The position numbers were made by a program, and so were the translations under genes. From the NCBI RefSeq assembly GCF_002860865.1, contig NZ_PKIE01000001.1, positions 806,001 through 870,000 on the forward strand: 64,000 nt of DNA. The letters run 5' to 3'. Shown piece after piece: positions 41,097 to 49,357 of this stretch. Source of the stretch: Streptococcus mitis (GTDB lineage Bacteria; Bacillota; Bacilli; Lactobacillales; Streptococcaceae). Positions within the stretch are counted from its first letter, which is position 1. Every line of letters begins with the position of its first letter. The notes beneath the pieces are model-generated. The model was not told the DNA's origin and searched no databases. It worked only from the letters and a program-made list of their open reading frames with translations.

Positions 41097-43391
41097 CTAT
41101 GAATCCTTTCTAATCTCATAAATATATAGAAGTAAAGCTATCTCTGCTTCCTTACGTTCATTATCGCTACCTGTATACCAAGAAAAGAATAAATCTTTAA
41201 ACTCTTTAAACTCTTCTTTTTTATCCTTAGAAGTTTGATCTTCTAAGCGCGTCAAATAATAGGCTAATCGAGCAATATTCATACGATCGTAGTTGCGAAG
41301 GAGCTCAATAAGTCTATATACAAAACTCTTTCCTCGCTCATCTTGAATATTAAAGTAGTAACGAATGCTCTTCAGTTTCCCATTATAGACATTGTCAATA
41401 AATTGGTCGAACTTCAATGTATAATTTCTTTCAGAATCAACATTGCCAAAAGATTGGTCCAACTTCAAGGTATTACCTGCTTTAAAAAGGGAAATACTAT
41501 CCTTGTCGTTATCCTTTGCTGCTCCTTCTAGCTTACCAGTTTCTTCAGCCATGAGGCTAACTGGAGTTTTATCTGGAAAGAGGCCGATTCCTGCTGATAG
41601 GGTTAATTTGCCATTTGTCCACTTGATAAAGTTTTGTCGGAGACAAATAGTAAACTCAATAATATCCTGCCAAGAACCGATAGCAAATACATCATCTCCA
41701 CCGGCATAAATGATCGATAGTTTTTTCTCCTTCGCAAACTGGTTGATATAGACCTTAAAGAAGAGACTCATACTTCTAGAGAAGGTTGCCGAGCGTGCCA
41801 GAGTATTATATTTGCCACCATCTTGATAGGAGAATCCAGCCATAAAGGCTGCTCCAAGATCATCCACATCTAGTCGAACAACTGCTAATCGCTTAATCCC
41901 TTGTCCAGTTTCACTATCCTGAGATAATTTGGCGTACTCGTAAATCTCATCATACTTGTAATCTCCGACAAAGACATGGGTTGCTTTTAGGATATCTGTA
42001 CTATAGCTATTCTTTACATAAATACGGTCCCACTCTTCTTTATCAAGGTCGTCTTTGGAAATACCGCTAATATAGGCTCCCGGACCTATCGGCAGGCCTT
42101 TTTCTTTTGTAACAATATAGTAGTCTTCTTGTATCTCCTTGGAGAAGCGATACATTCCTGCACAGATATGGCAGACCTCTTGGTCATTAGACTTGGTAAG
42201 CTTTTCTATGGAATGGCAAATTGCACATTCTCTCTGGGAACTTTTTCCTCCTTGGTTGAGCTCAAGGAGAGTTTTGGCATCATAACGAGAAATTTTCTTT
42301 TGGGAAATCATCCGACTAGTTGTTTGATAGACTTTTCGATAGTCGGCCAGTGTCGTTGTCATATCATTGGCAGAAAACGGACTCCAACCAAATGCTACAT
42401 ACAAGCCTGTCTGGAAATGCTTGACCAAAAAGTGATTAAATTCTGCCTCAAAGCTAGCCAAGCTCTCTCTAGTTTTTTCGGTGTTTGGAAGGATAAAGTA
42501 AGCGTGCCCGCCACCGACATAGAGGAGATTAGCTCTTGTAAGCTCTAACTTCTCCAGTAAGCTGTCAGCAATATGTTCCCCCATGAAATCTAGATACAAG
42601 GAACGTGCTTTTAGTTGCTTGGCTGCACCAGCTGTTGCGATATTATAGATAAAATCCTGAATCCCTGACAAGTCGAAACTTGCTAATAAAAAGGCCTTCT
42701 CGCTATAAAAAGCTTCTAAATCCTGCCCCAGTACCTTCTCATAGTCACGGCAATTCTTGTCTGCGAAATAGTCTTCTATGGCTAGGGCAAATCCAGCTGT
42801 CAAACGACTGTAGGTTGCTAGAGAAATATCGGATAATTCCTTGGTTCTTGTCGAAACAGGCACATAGGAAAGAGTAGACTCAAGAAGATTCAAAAGAGCA
42901 TCTATCTCAGATTGGCTAAAGTCCAATCTCTCAAACTCTTTTTCTAAGGTCTCTACTATCAAGTCATAATCTGACTGGTCAGACGGCTCACTCGATCCCT
43001 TAGCATAGTTTGGTTCCCCGTCAAGCTCTAAAGGTCGCGCATCAAGATAACGCTGACTAGAGTTATCTGAAAATACATTAAAGATATCCGATTGTTTGCT
43101 TTGGAAATCTTCTTTTTCTCCATGAGTTCTTGTTGCCCCTTTTAGGCCTGAAGCAATCTTTGCGGCAGCTGCCGTGATATAGACCAAACTATCAGGAGCC
43201 AAGCCCGTCGGCAAATCACTAGAAGTCGCCTTGGATATCTGCTGGGCTATTTTTTCATTATCCGAAAAGCGTCTAAACCATTCGGCCTCAATGGTACCTA
43301 GGTCTTTCTCATCATGCCTGGAACCTTGAATCACCTTGCCGATAGCGTGCAAAAGCGATCCATAAACTAAATCAATCTTTTCTTTCTTCAA
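41097..43391 (-). CDS. cas10: Cas10/Csm1 with intact cyclase but degenerate HD nuclease domain
   Basis: This 764-residue signature subunit of type III-A complexes keeps the Palm GGDD cyclase motif at residues 564-567 (IIYAGGDDVFAIG). The zinc finger is Cys389, Cys392, Cys407 and Cys410. In the N-terminal HD domain the expected His-Asp reads His15-Ala16 (YGSLLHAIGK; codons CAC GCT). The later metal ligands also look lost: the usual ADNIASG reads AAKIASG, and no HH pair is seen in the segment around residues 50-65. ssDNA cleavage should therefore be absent while cyclic-oligoadenylate synthesis is kept. The start is TTG at 43389-43391, overlapping cas6 by 20 bases. Confidence 0.95.
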   Translation of the reverse strand: MKKEKIDLVYGSLLHAIGKVIQGSRHDEKDLGTIEAEWFRRFSDNEKIAQQISKATSSDLPTGLAPDSLVYITAAAAKIASGLKGATRTHGEKEDFQSKQSDIFNVFSDNSSQRYLDARPLELDGEPNYAKGSSEPSDQSDYDLIVETLEKEFERLDFSQSEIDALLNLLESTLSYVPVSTRTKELSDISLATYSRLTAGFALAIEDYFADKNCRDYEKVLGQDLEAFYSEKAFLLASFDLSGIQDFIYNIATAGAAKQLKARSLYLDFMGEHIADSLLEKLELTRANLLYVGGGHAYFILPNTEKTRESLASFEAEFNHFLVKHFQTGLYVAFGWSPFSANDMTTTLADYRKVYQTTSRMISQKKISRYDAKTLLELNQGGKSSQRECAICHSIEKLTKSNDQEVCHICAGMYRFSKEIQEDYYIVTKEKGLPIGPGAYISGISKDDLDKEEWDRIYVKNSYSTDILKATHVFVGDYKYDEIYEYAKLSQDSETGQGIKRLAVVRLDVDDLGAAFMAGFSYQDGGKYNTLARSATFSRSMSLFFKVYINQFAKEKKLSIIYAGGDDVFAIGSWQDIIEFTICLRQNFIKWTNGKLTLSAGIGLFPDKTPVSLMAEETGKLEGAAKDNDKDSISLFKAGNTLKLDQSFGNVDSERNYTLKFDQFIDNVYNGKLKSIRYYFNIQDERGKSFVYRLIELLRNYDRMNIARLAYYLTRLEDQTSKDKKEEFKEFKDLFFSWYTGSDNERKEAEIALLLYIYEIRKDS

Positions 43392-44103
43392 GTTCTAAAC
43401 CTCCCATCCCTAAGCTAGTTTTCATACCGAGACCTGAGTACTCACCAAATTTCAGAAGCATATTGGCATATGCTTTCAAGGTATTTGGACCTGTAATCTT
43501 AAAGGTCAATTTCCCCCTGAAACCAGGTATTTTTTTGCCATGGACTTTAAAATAGCTGGATTCCAATCGATAGCTGGTAATCCTACTATGCATGACCAAG
43601 TAGTCCAGGGTTTCCTCTTCGATGTCCTGACGATTCTCGACCAGACGGGCATACTTCATCATCAAACTCTGAAAGATGAGACGCATGGTCGGAAAGAGCA
43701 CGTACTCTCCCTGGGAGCGAAATCCTGTCGGAGTTTGAAAATGGATAGTGTAGAGTGACCGATCTTGGTTTTCATTAAAAAACTCAAAGAGTTGCTCCGA
43801 ACTGAGATCTTGCATGGACAGAGACTCTACCATGAGAGTCGGTAAATCATGAAGTTCTACTTTCTTGAGCTCCAATAGAACAGGCAAAATCTGCTTAACA
43901 GCCTCATCCGTCAGGAGATGAAGAGACCATAGGGTCTTGTCCTTTTGATGGATGATTTTTAGTGAGTAGGGGTTGGTCTCCTGCTCATGTAGCCAAGTCA
44001 CATAGTCTGGTTCTAGGTTTTCCATGAGAAAACCTTGGAATTTTGTCGATAGGTCGCTCGGTGATTGGTCAATCCGCTTAAATGATATATCGATGCGTTT
44101 CAT
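43372..44103 (-). CDS. cas6: Cas6, crRNA-processing endoribonuclease
   Basis: This 243-residue RAMP-fold nuclease cuts pre-crRNA in the repeat, leaving an 8-base 5' handle. The C-terminal glycine-rich loop YSGLGMKTSLGMGGLEL is diagnostic. It is the first gene after the array on the same strand. AGGAGG lies only three bases before the ATG, an unusually tight spacing. No promoter or terminator separates it from the array, so it may be read from the leader through the array. Confidence 0.93.
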   Translation of the reverse strand: MKRIDISFKRIDQSPSDLSTKFQGFLMENLEPDYVTWLHEQETNPYSLKIIHQKDKTLWSLHLLTDEAVKQILPVLLELKKVELHDLPTLMVESLSMQDLSSEQLFEFFNENQDRSLYTIHFQTPTGFRSQGEYVLFPTMRLIFQSLMMKYARLVENRQDIEEETLDYLVMHSRITSYRLESSYFKVHGKKIPGFRGKLTFKITGPNTLKAYANMLLKFGEYSGLGMKTSLGMGGLELEERKD

Positions 44104-44185
44104 ATGCCTCCTTTATTGATACACTTGCGCTTTTGCTTTCTCATGAGCGCTTTTTTATTTTACTTTTGGAATCCTTTGCCCTTAT

Positions 44186-46724
44186 GAAACTGTCCCCTCT
44201 CGAGGTAGATAGGTATCTATACACGAAAAGAAATGGCTTGAAAAGAGAAATTGCTCTCTGTTTCCGGCCCCTCGCGAGGTTGATAGGTAGCTATACAAGA
44301 ATTTGATAAGATTTCAATCAATGCTTTTTACAACCTGTTTCCGGCCCCTCTCGAGGTGGATAGGTTCTTATACAGCTTTTCAGCCTGCCGACTCTACCTC
44401 CTCAGTATAGTTTCCGACCCCTCGCGAGGTTGATAGGTATCTATACAAAGGTGAAACTTTTGAAAAAGCCATGTCTTATCCGTTTCCGGCCCCTCGCGAG
44501 GTAGATAGGTATCTATACTCGCTCGAGCATGGCTTGACGGCTACGAGGTCGAGGAAGAGAGTTTCCGTCCCCTCTCGAGGTAGATAGGTTCTTATACACG
44601 TCCATTAAAAGCGTGGATGGCGAAAATGGAAGACGCGTTTCCGTCCCCTCTCGAGGTAGATAGGTTCTTATAAGATACTGCTATATCTATGACGAATTAG
44701 AAGAGCCGTTTCCGTCCTCTCGCGAGGTAGATAGGTTCTTATACAGCTACAAACAACAAAATCTACAAATCTTCATTTGTTTCCGGCCCCTCTCGAGGTA
44801 GATAGGTATCTATACCTTATAATCCGCAGGACGAAAAATCCGTTCGAACAGTTTCCGGCCCCTCTCGAGGTAGATAGGTTCTTATACAAATAAAAAAAAT
44901 AATAAAATAAGAAATTCTTTCTAGTTTCCGTCCCCTCTCGAGGTAGATAGGTTCTTATACACTAGAAAATAATTAAAATTGAAACCTATCAATTCGTTTC
45001 CGTCCCCTCTCGAGGTAGATTGGTAGCTATACGACTGGATCCCAATGAACAAAGAAATCTCAGACCGGTTTCCGTCCCCTCTCGAGGTGGATAGGTTCTT
45101 ATACTTATAAAAAGCTAAAATCTAGTCAATGTCGAACTTGCGTTTCCGTCCCCTCTCGAGGTGGATAGGTTCTTATACACGAACTTTTAACTTTTATGTT
45201 TGAATCCATGAGTTAGTTTCCGGCACCTCTCGAGGTGGATAGGTTCTTATACCCTACTCGTTTGGAATGTAATAATGTTAGAGGGAAAGGTTTCCGTCCC
45301 CTATCGAGGTGGATAGGTTCTTATACAGCAAAAATTCAGAACCTTAAACGAAGGACAGACTTTTGGTTTCCGTCCCCTCTCGAGGTGGATAGGTTCTTAT
45401 ACTTATCGTGAATGTACACTTGTGAAGCAATATCTTGTTTCCGTCCCCTCTCGAGGTGGATAGGTTCTTATACGTCTGATTTAAAAGATGCATTAGTTGA
45501 TGGTTTGAAAGTTTCCGTCCCCTTTCGAGGTAGATAGGTTCTTATAAACACTGAATTGTATACATCTAGATACTCTCAATAGTTTCCGGCACCTCTCGAG
45601 GTCAATAGGTTGGTTTACGAAAGTTTTAAGAAGGTAAAAAAATGAATAAAGGTTTCCGTCCCCTACTGAGGTGAATGGGTGGTTTTATAGGAGCAGTAAG
45701 AAAAGGTAAGAGTTGGGGATGAGGTGTTTCCGTCCCCTCTCGAGGTAGATAGGTGGCTATACGAGGATTTGAGATGATTCCAAAATTTAGAGCGTGGTTT
45801 CCGGCCCCTTGCGGGGTGAATAGGTTGTTCTACAAGAAATATGGCACTTACAGATACACATGTTCTTGGAGCATTTCCGGCCCCTCGCGAGGTAGATAGG
45901 TAGCTATACACACTGTTACGAACTACACACCGGAACCACCAAAACCGTTTCCGGCCCCTAACGAGGAAGATAGGGAGCTATACGGGAGCTTCGATGCAGA
46001 CTTCTACATCGAAGTAGAGCGGTTTCCGGCCCCTCGCGGGGCGAATAGATTGTTCTACACGAAATATGGCATTTACAGATACACATGTACTTGGTGCGTT
46101 TCCGGCCCCTCGCGAGGTAGATAGGTTCTTATACAGAAAAAAGCAGATTTAGACTTAACAAAATTCCCGTTTCCGGCCCCTCGCGAGGTAGATAGGTTCT
46201 TATACGAGAGTTAGGGGAAAAGTATTAAAACGCTGTAGGGGGCTGTTTCCGTCCCCTCGCGAGGTAGATAGGGAGCTATACAATATTGTCGATCAAAATT
46301 TCGATGAAAAGAAATGGTTTCCGGCCCCTCGCGAGGTAGATAGGTAGATATACCCCGCCAAAATAAATTTTGAAAGGCTTTCACTAATAAGGAGTTTCCG
46401 GCCCCTCGCGAGGTAGATAGGTAGCTATACTTGGAGTAAAAGGAACATTTGACGCTGACTTCTAGTTTCCGTCCTCTCGCGAGGTAGATAGGTAGCTATA
46501 CACAAAAATAACACTGGCCACATGATTCAAGTTTACGGTTTTCGGCCCCTCGCGAGGTAAAGTGGATGCTATGCACAAAGGTCTTGATGTTTCTATTTAT
46601 GCAAAACCTGAATTGTTTCCGTCCCCTCTCGAGGTAGATAGGTTCTTATACGGGCAGTGCGATTTTTGCTTAACTCATAAGAAATTAGTTTCCGTCCCCT
46701 CTCGAGGTAGATAGGTTCTTATAC
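44186..46724 (-). CRISPR. Type III-A CRISPR array, 35 repeats and 34 spacers
   Basis: The 37-base repeats (plus strand GTTTCCG[T/G]CCCCTC, then [TC/GC]GAGGT, then AGATAGGTTCTTATAC) recur every 70 to 79 bases. They alternate with spacers of about 33 to 42 bases. Transcription is on the minus strand from the leader at 46725-46817, giving the 5' handle ACGGAAAC or CCGGAAAC. Repeats fall into sub-types: TCTC versus CGCG hairpin loops, and TTCTTATAC, TAGCTATAC or TATCTATAC ends. Strongly deviant copies lie at 45582, 45652, 45797, 46022 and 46538. The trailer repeat (44186-44222) has GAAACT in place of GTTTCC. Counts were made by hand. Confidence 0.97.
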
Positions 46725-46817
46725 CCCATATTTTGTGGTTGGATTTAAAAACAAACACAAGATATAACCTATTTGGAAACTAATTATAGTATACCATAAA
46801 TTGTAAGAGTTTTCACA
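46725..46817 (-). promoter_or_regulatory. CRISPR leader with promoter and a mini repeat-like motif
   Basis: This AT-rich segment lies between cas2 and the first repeat. On the minus strand TGGTATACT (extended -10, TATACT at 46788-46793) is followed by TATAAT-like sequence. At 46761-46780, on the plus strand, GATATAACCT and TTTGGAAAC copy the two ends of the repeat in inverted orientation without the middle. The segment should drive array transcription and guide integration at the leader end. Confidence 0.7.
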
Positions 46818-47150
46818 TCAAAAAAACAAACAATCTGCATCTTCTAGCTCTCTATCATCGGTATTCAAACGAATAGTCTCTTCTCGATTCCCAACATAGA
46901 CAATAATGTTATCAAATTCGCTAGGATCATAAAAATATTCCAATTCTCGAATCAAGACTTGATAACTAGCCTTTTCTAGGTCAACCTCAAAACAAGAGCG
47001 TTGGACTCTCATCCCAAATCCTTCTAACAATTTAGCTAATCTTAATCTTCTTTTATTACTAATAATATCGTAGATTATCAGACAAAAGAGGGATTTCTTT
47101 TTAGCAAATTCCTTTTCTTCTCCTGATAAATGATAATATAATCCCATCAC
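46818..47150 (-). CDS. cas2: Cas2, CRISPR adaptation protein
   Basis: This 110-residue ferredoxin-fold protein bridges Cas1 dimers during spacer integration. FCLIIYDIISNKRRLRLAKLL carries the conserved Asp, followed by RVQRSCFEVDL. An N-terminal extension of about 20 residues precedes the usual start. The ATG overlaps cas1 by four bases. Confidence 0.93.
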   Translation of the reverse strand: MMGLYYHLSGEEKEFAKKKSLFCLIIYDIISNKRRLRLAKLLEGFGMRVQRSCFEVDLEKASYQVLIRELEYFYDPSEFDNIIVYVGNREETIRLNTDDRELEDADCLFF

Positions 47151-48154
47151 TCTTCTCCTGTATAGACTGTTACATACAAATGACTGTCCTGCTGTTCAAA
47201 AGCCCGAATCAAGCGCTTAATCTGCTGGTCAGCCGTGTAAAAGAAAGAATAGCGCTTTTTATCCAGCTCGATATACTGATGTATCTCTAGCATCCTCTCT
47301 CTCATAGCTAGAAGAAATACTTTCCTTCCCTCATCTTTTAAAATAAAAGTACCATCAGCCTTTGTTTCAAAATGCTCATCTTTTAAACTCTCTTCCAAAA
47401 TCAATTGCATGATCGTATTGTCTACAATGACTGGTCTCCACTCCTCCATCAAATCGCTCGCAAGACAAGCGTGATGACCATGGCTCTGATGTAGGATACC
47501 AAATCCATAACTTAAGCCATTTTTCCGTATCAAACCCAAAAAGCAGGAATAAAGAATGGTGTAACCAAAATTAAGCAAACAGTTGAAACAATCCTCAGCA
47601 GGACGCGTTCTACGACCATGAAAACGAAAAGAATCCGGTACTAGTAAGCTCAGATAGTAAAAATAAGATTTCGCAATACGACCTTCATACCCCATTATCT
47701 GTGAGATGGACTCGGCCTCCTTTATTTTTTGGAGAGTTAAATGAAAACGTCCAAAATCATCTACTGACAAGATTCCATCTTGATTATATCTTTTCAACAA
47801 GGAAAGTTGATGCTTAACTTTAGCAGATACGATTTCCTTTGAAAGAGCTAGACAAAAGTCTTGGTCTAGGCAAGCACTGACTTGTTTCTCTTGCTTATCA
47901 AAGTCTTCTTGACGATAAGAATCTAAACAAGCCAAAAATTTACCCTCGCTAGAAAAATAGTAGACATTAATATTCTCCCTTGCTAAAGCTCTCAATAATT
48001 GCGTACTTATTTGAGCCTGACCAAAAATTAAAAGATTGTCGACAAGGTAGATGGATACTTCTCTCTCGATTTCTCGCTGACTATTTTTTATGATGATTTT
48101 CTGATTGGATAGACCTAAAAAATAGTCCGATTTTTGTACAAATAAATCACTCAT
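47147..48154 (-). CDS. cas1: Cas1, CRISPR integrase
   Basis: This 335-residue integrase inserts spacers at the leader end. Catalytic residues are visible at Glu157 (GYEGRIAKSYF), His222 (FGILHQSHG) and Glu237 (SDLMEEWRPV). The segment after His222 is SHGHHACLASD, richer in His than usual. Length is normal for Cas1 and there is no reverse transcriptase fusion. It has its own promoter and a GAGGAGGG site, and heads the cas1-cas2 operon. Confidence 0.95.
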   Translation of the reverse strand: MSDLFVQKSDYFLGLSNQKIIIKNSQREIEREVSIYLVDNLLIFGQAQISTQLLRALARENINVYYFSSEGKFLACLDSYRQEDFDKQEKQVSACLDQDFCLALSKEIVSAKVKHQLSLLKRYNQDGILSVDDFGRFHLTLQKIKEAESISQIMGYEGRIAKSYFYYLSLLVPDSFRFHGRRTRPAEDCFNCLLNFGYTILYSCFLGLIRKNGLSYGFGILHQSHGHHACLASDLMEEWRPVIVDNTIMQLILEESLKDEHFETKADGTFILKDEGRKVFLLAMRERMLEIHQYIELDKKRYSFFYTADQQIKRLIRAFEQQDSHLYVTVYTGEE

Positions 48155-48189
48155 CTATCACTTTCCCTCCTCAAATCATAAAGGATACT

Positions 48190-48217
48190 AGTCTATCACT
48201 TTTCAAAAAATTGTCAA
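48190..48217 (-). promoter_or_regulatory. Promoter of cas1-cas2
   Basis: TTGACA (48212-48217), 16 bases, TAGACT (48190-48195) on the minus strand, 36 bases before the cas1 start. Confidence 0.75.
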
Positions 48218-48237
48218 CTATTTTTTGTACTTTTTTA

Positions 48238-48276
48238 AAAGAAAAAACGAACCAGCTTGACTGATTCGTTTTCCTA
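48238..48276 (-). terminator. Terminator of the murB-pot operon
   Basis: AAAACGAATCA-GTCAAGC-TGGTTCGTTTTTTC on the minus strand just after potD. It insulates the pot operon from cas1. Confidence 0.85.
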
Positions 48277-48286
48277 CGTTTATCTT

Positions 48287-49357
48287 CTACTTCCGATACA
48301 TTTTAAACTGTAGGAAGAGATCGCTATATTTGCCTGTCCATTTATGGTCAAATTTTTCATAAACTTCTAAGTGTTTCATGGTTTCAGCATCTGGATAGAA
48401 GGCTTTATCTTCTTTTTTCTCCTCTGGGAGTAATTCCTTAGATGGTAGGTTTGGTGTTGAATAGCCGACATACTCTGCATTTTTGAGAGCATTTTCGGGT
48501 TTCAACATAAAGTTGATAAAGGCATAGGCTGCATCTTGGTTTTTGACTGTTTTGGGAATGACCATATTGTCAAACCAAAGGTTGCTGGCCTCAGTCGGTA
48601 CCACATAGCGTAGATTTTCATTTTTCTCTAGCATTTGGCTGGCTTCACCAGAGAAGGTCACACCGATAGCAGCATTGTTCTGAATCATGTAGCCCTTCAT
48701 CTCATCCGCCACAATAGCCTTGATATTTGGAGTCAATTTGTAGAGCTTATCAACTGTCTCTTCCAACTGCTGGGTATCCTTGGAGTTGAGGCTGTAGCCC
48801 AGAGAGTTGAGACCTAAACCCAATACCTCACGCGCCCCATCAAAAAGCATGATAGAGTTCTTATACTCTGGCTTCCAGAGATCATCCCAATGCTCAGGTG
48901 CTTCCTCTACCATGGTTTCATTGTAGACAATTCCCAAGGTTCCCCAGAAGTAAGGAATAGAGTATTTATTTCCTGGGTCAAAGGACTGGTTGAGGAACTC
49001 TGGCCCGATATTTTCAAGACCTTCAAGTTTTGAATAGTCAAGCGGTACCAAGAGGTCTTCGTCCTTCATCTTGTTAATCATGTATTCACTAGGAATGGCG
49101 ATATCGTAGGTCGTTCCCCCTTGCTTGATCTTGGTATACATGGCTTCGTTGGAGTCAAAGGTCTCGTACTGGACTTGGATTCCTGTTTCTTCTGTAAACT
49201 TAGTCAAGAGTTCAGGATCGATATAGTCTCCCCAGTTGTAGATAACCAGTTTTTGACTATCTCGGCTATTGATTTTACTATCGAGATGAGTCGCAATTCC
49301 CCACAAGACCAGGATAATGGCTACGATTCCTGCTAAAAATGAATAGAGTTTTTTCAT
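48287..49357 (-). CDS. potD: Spermidine/putrescine-binding protein
   Basis: This 356-residue periplasmic-type binding protein delivers polyamines to PotBC. It begins with a hydrophobic N-terminal anchor (LAGIVAIILVLWGIA) without a lipobox Cys, followed by LVIYNWGDYIDPELL, the polyamine-binding SBP signature, and PYFWGTLGIVYN. It is the last gene of potABCD and overlaps potC by four bases. Confidence 0.94.
   Translation of the reverse strand: MKKLYSFLAGIVAIILVLWGIATHLDSKINSRDSQKLVIYNWGDYIDPELLTKFTEETGIQVQYETFDSNEAMYTKIKQGGTTYDIAIPSEYMINKMKDEDLLVPLDYSKLEGLENIGPEFLNQSFDPGNKYSIPYFWGTLGIVYNETMVEEAPEHWDDLWKPEYKNSIMLFDGAREVLGLGLNSLGYSLNSKDTQQLEETVDKLYKLTPNIKAIVADEMKGYMIQNNAAIGVTFSGEASQMLEKNENLRYVVPTEASNLWFDNMVIPKTVKNQDAAYAFINFMLKPENALKNAEYVGYSTPNLPSKELLPEEKKEDKAFYPDAETMKHLEVYEKFDHKWTGKYSDLFLQFKMYRK

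Noticed and set aside
44082..44306. Plus-strand ORF at the end of the array
   Set aside because: It overlaps cas6 antisense and includes repeat sequence, with no ribosome binding site.
44888..44923. Very A-rich spacer as possible array damage
   Set aside because: The flanking repeats are normal and the length fits, so it is kept as an ordinary spacer from AT-rich DNA.
45663..45911. 82-codon minus-strand ORF with a repeated Tyr-Ser-His-Leu-Ser-Thr-Ser-Arg-Gly motif
   Set aside because: It crosses CRISPR repeats and spacers; the motif is the translated repeat.
46818..48154. A type II or type I system sharing cas1-cas2
   Set aside because: No cas9, cas3 or cascade gene is present; repeat sequence and gene order fit type III-A only.
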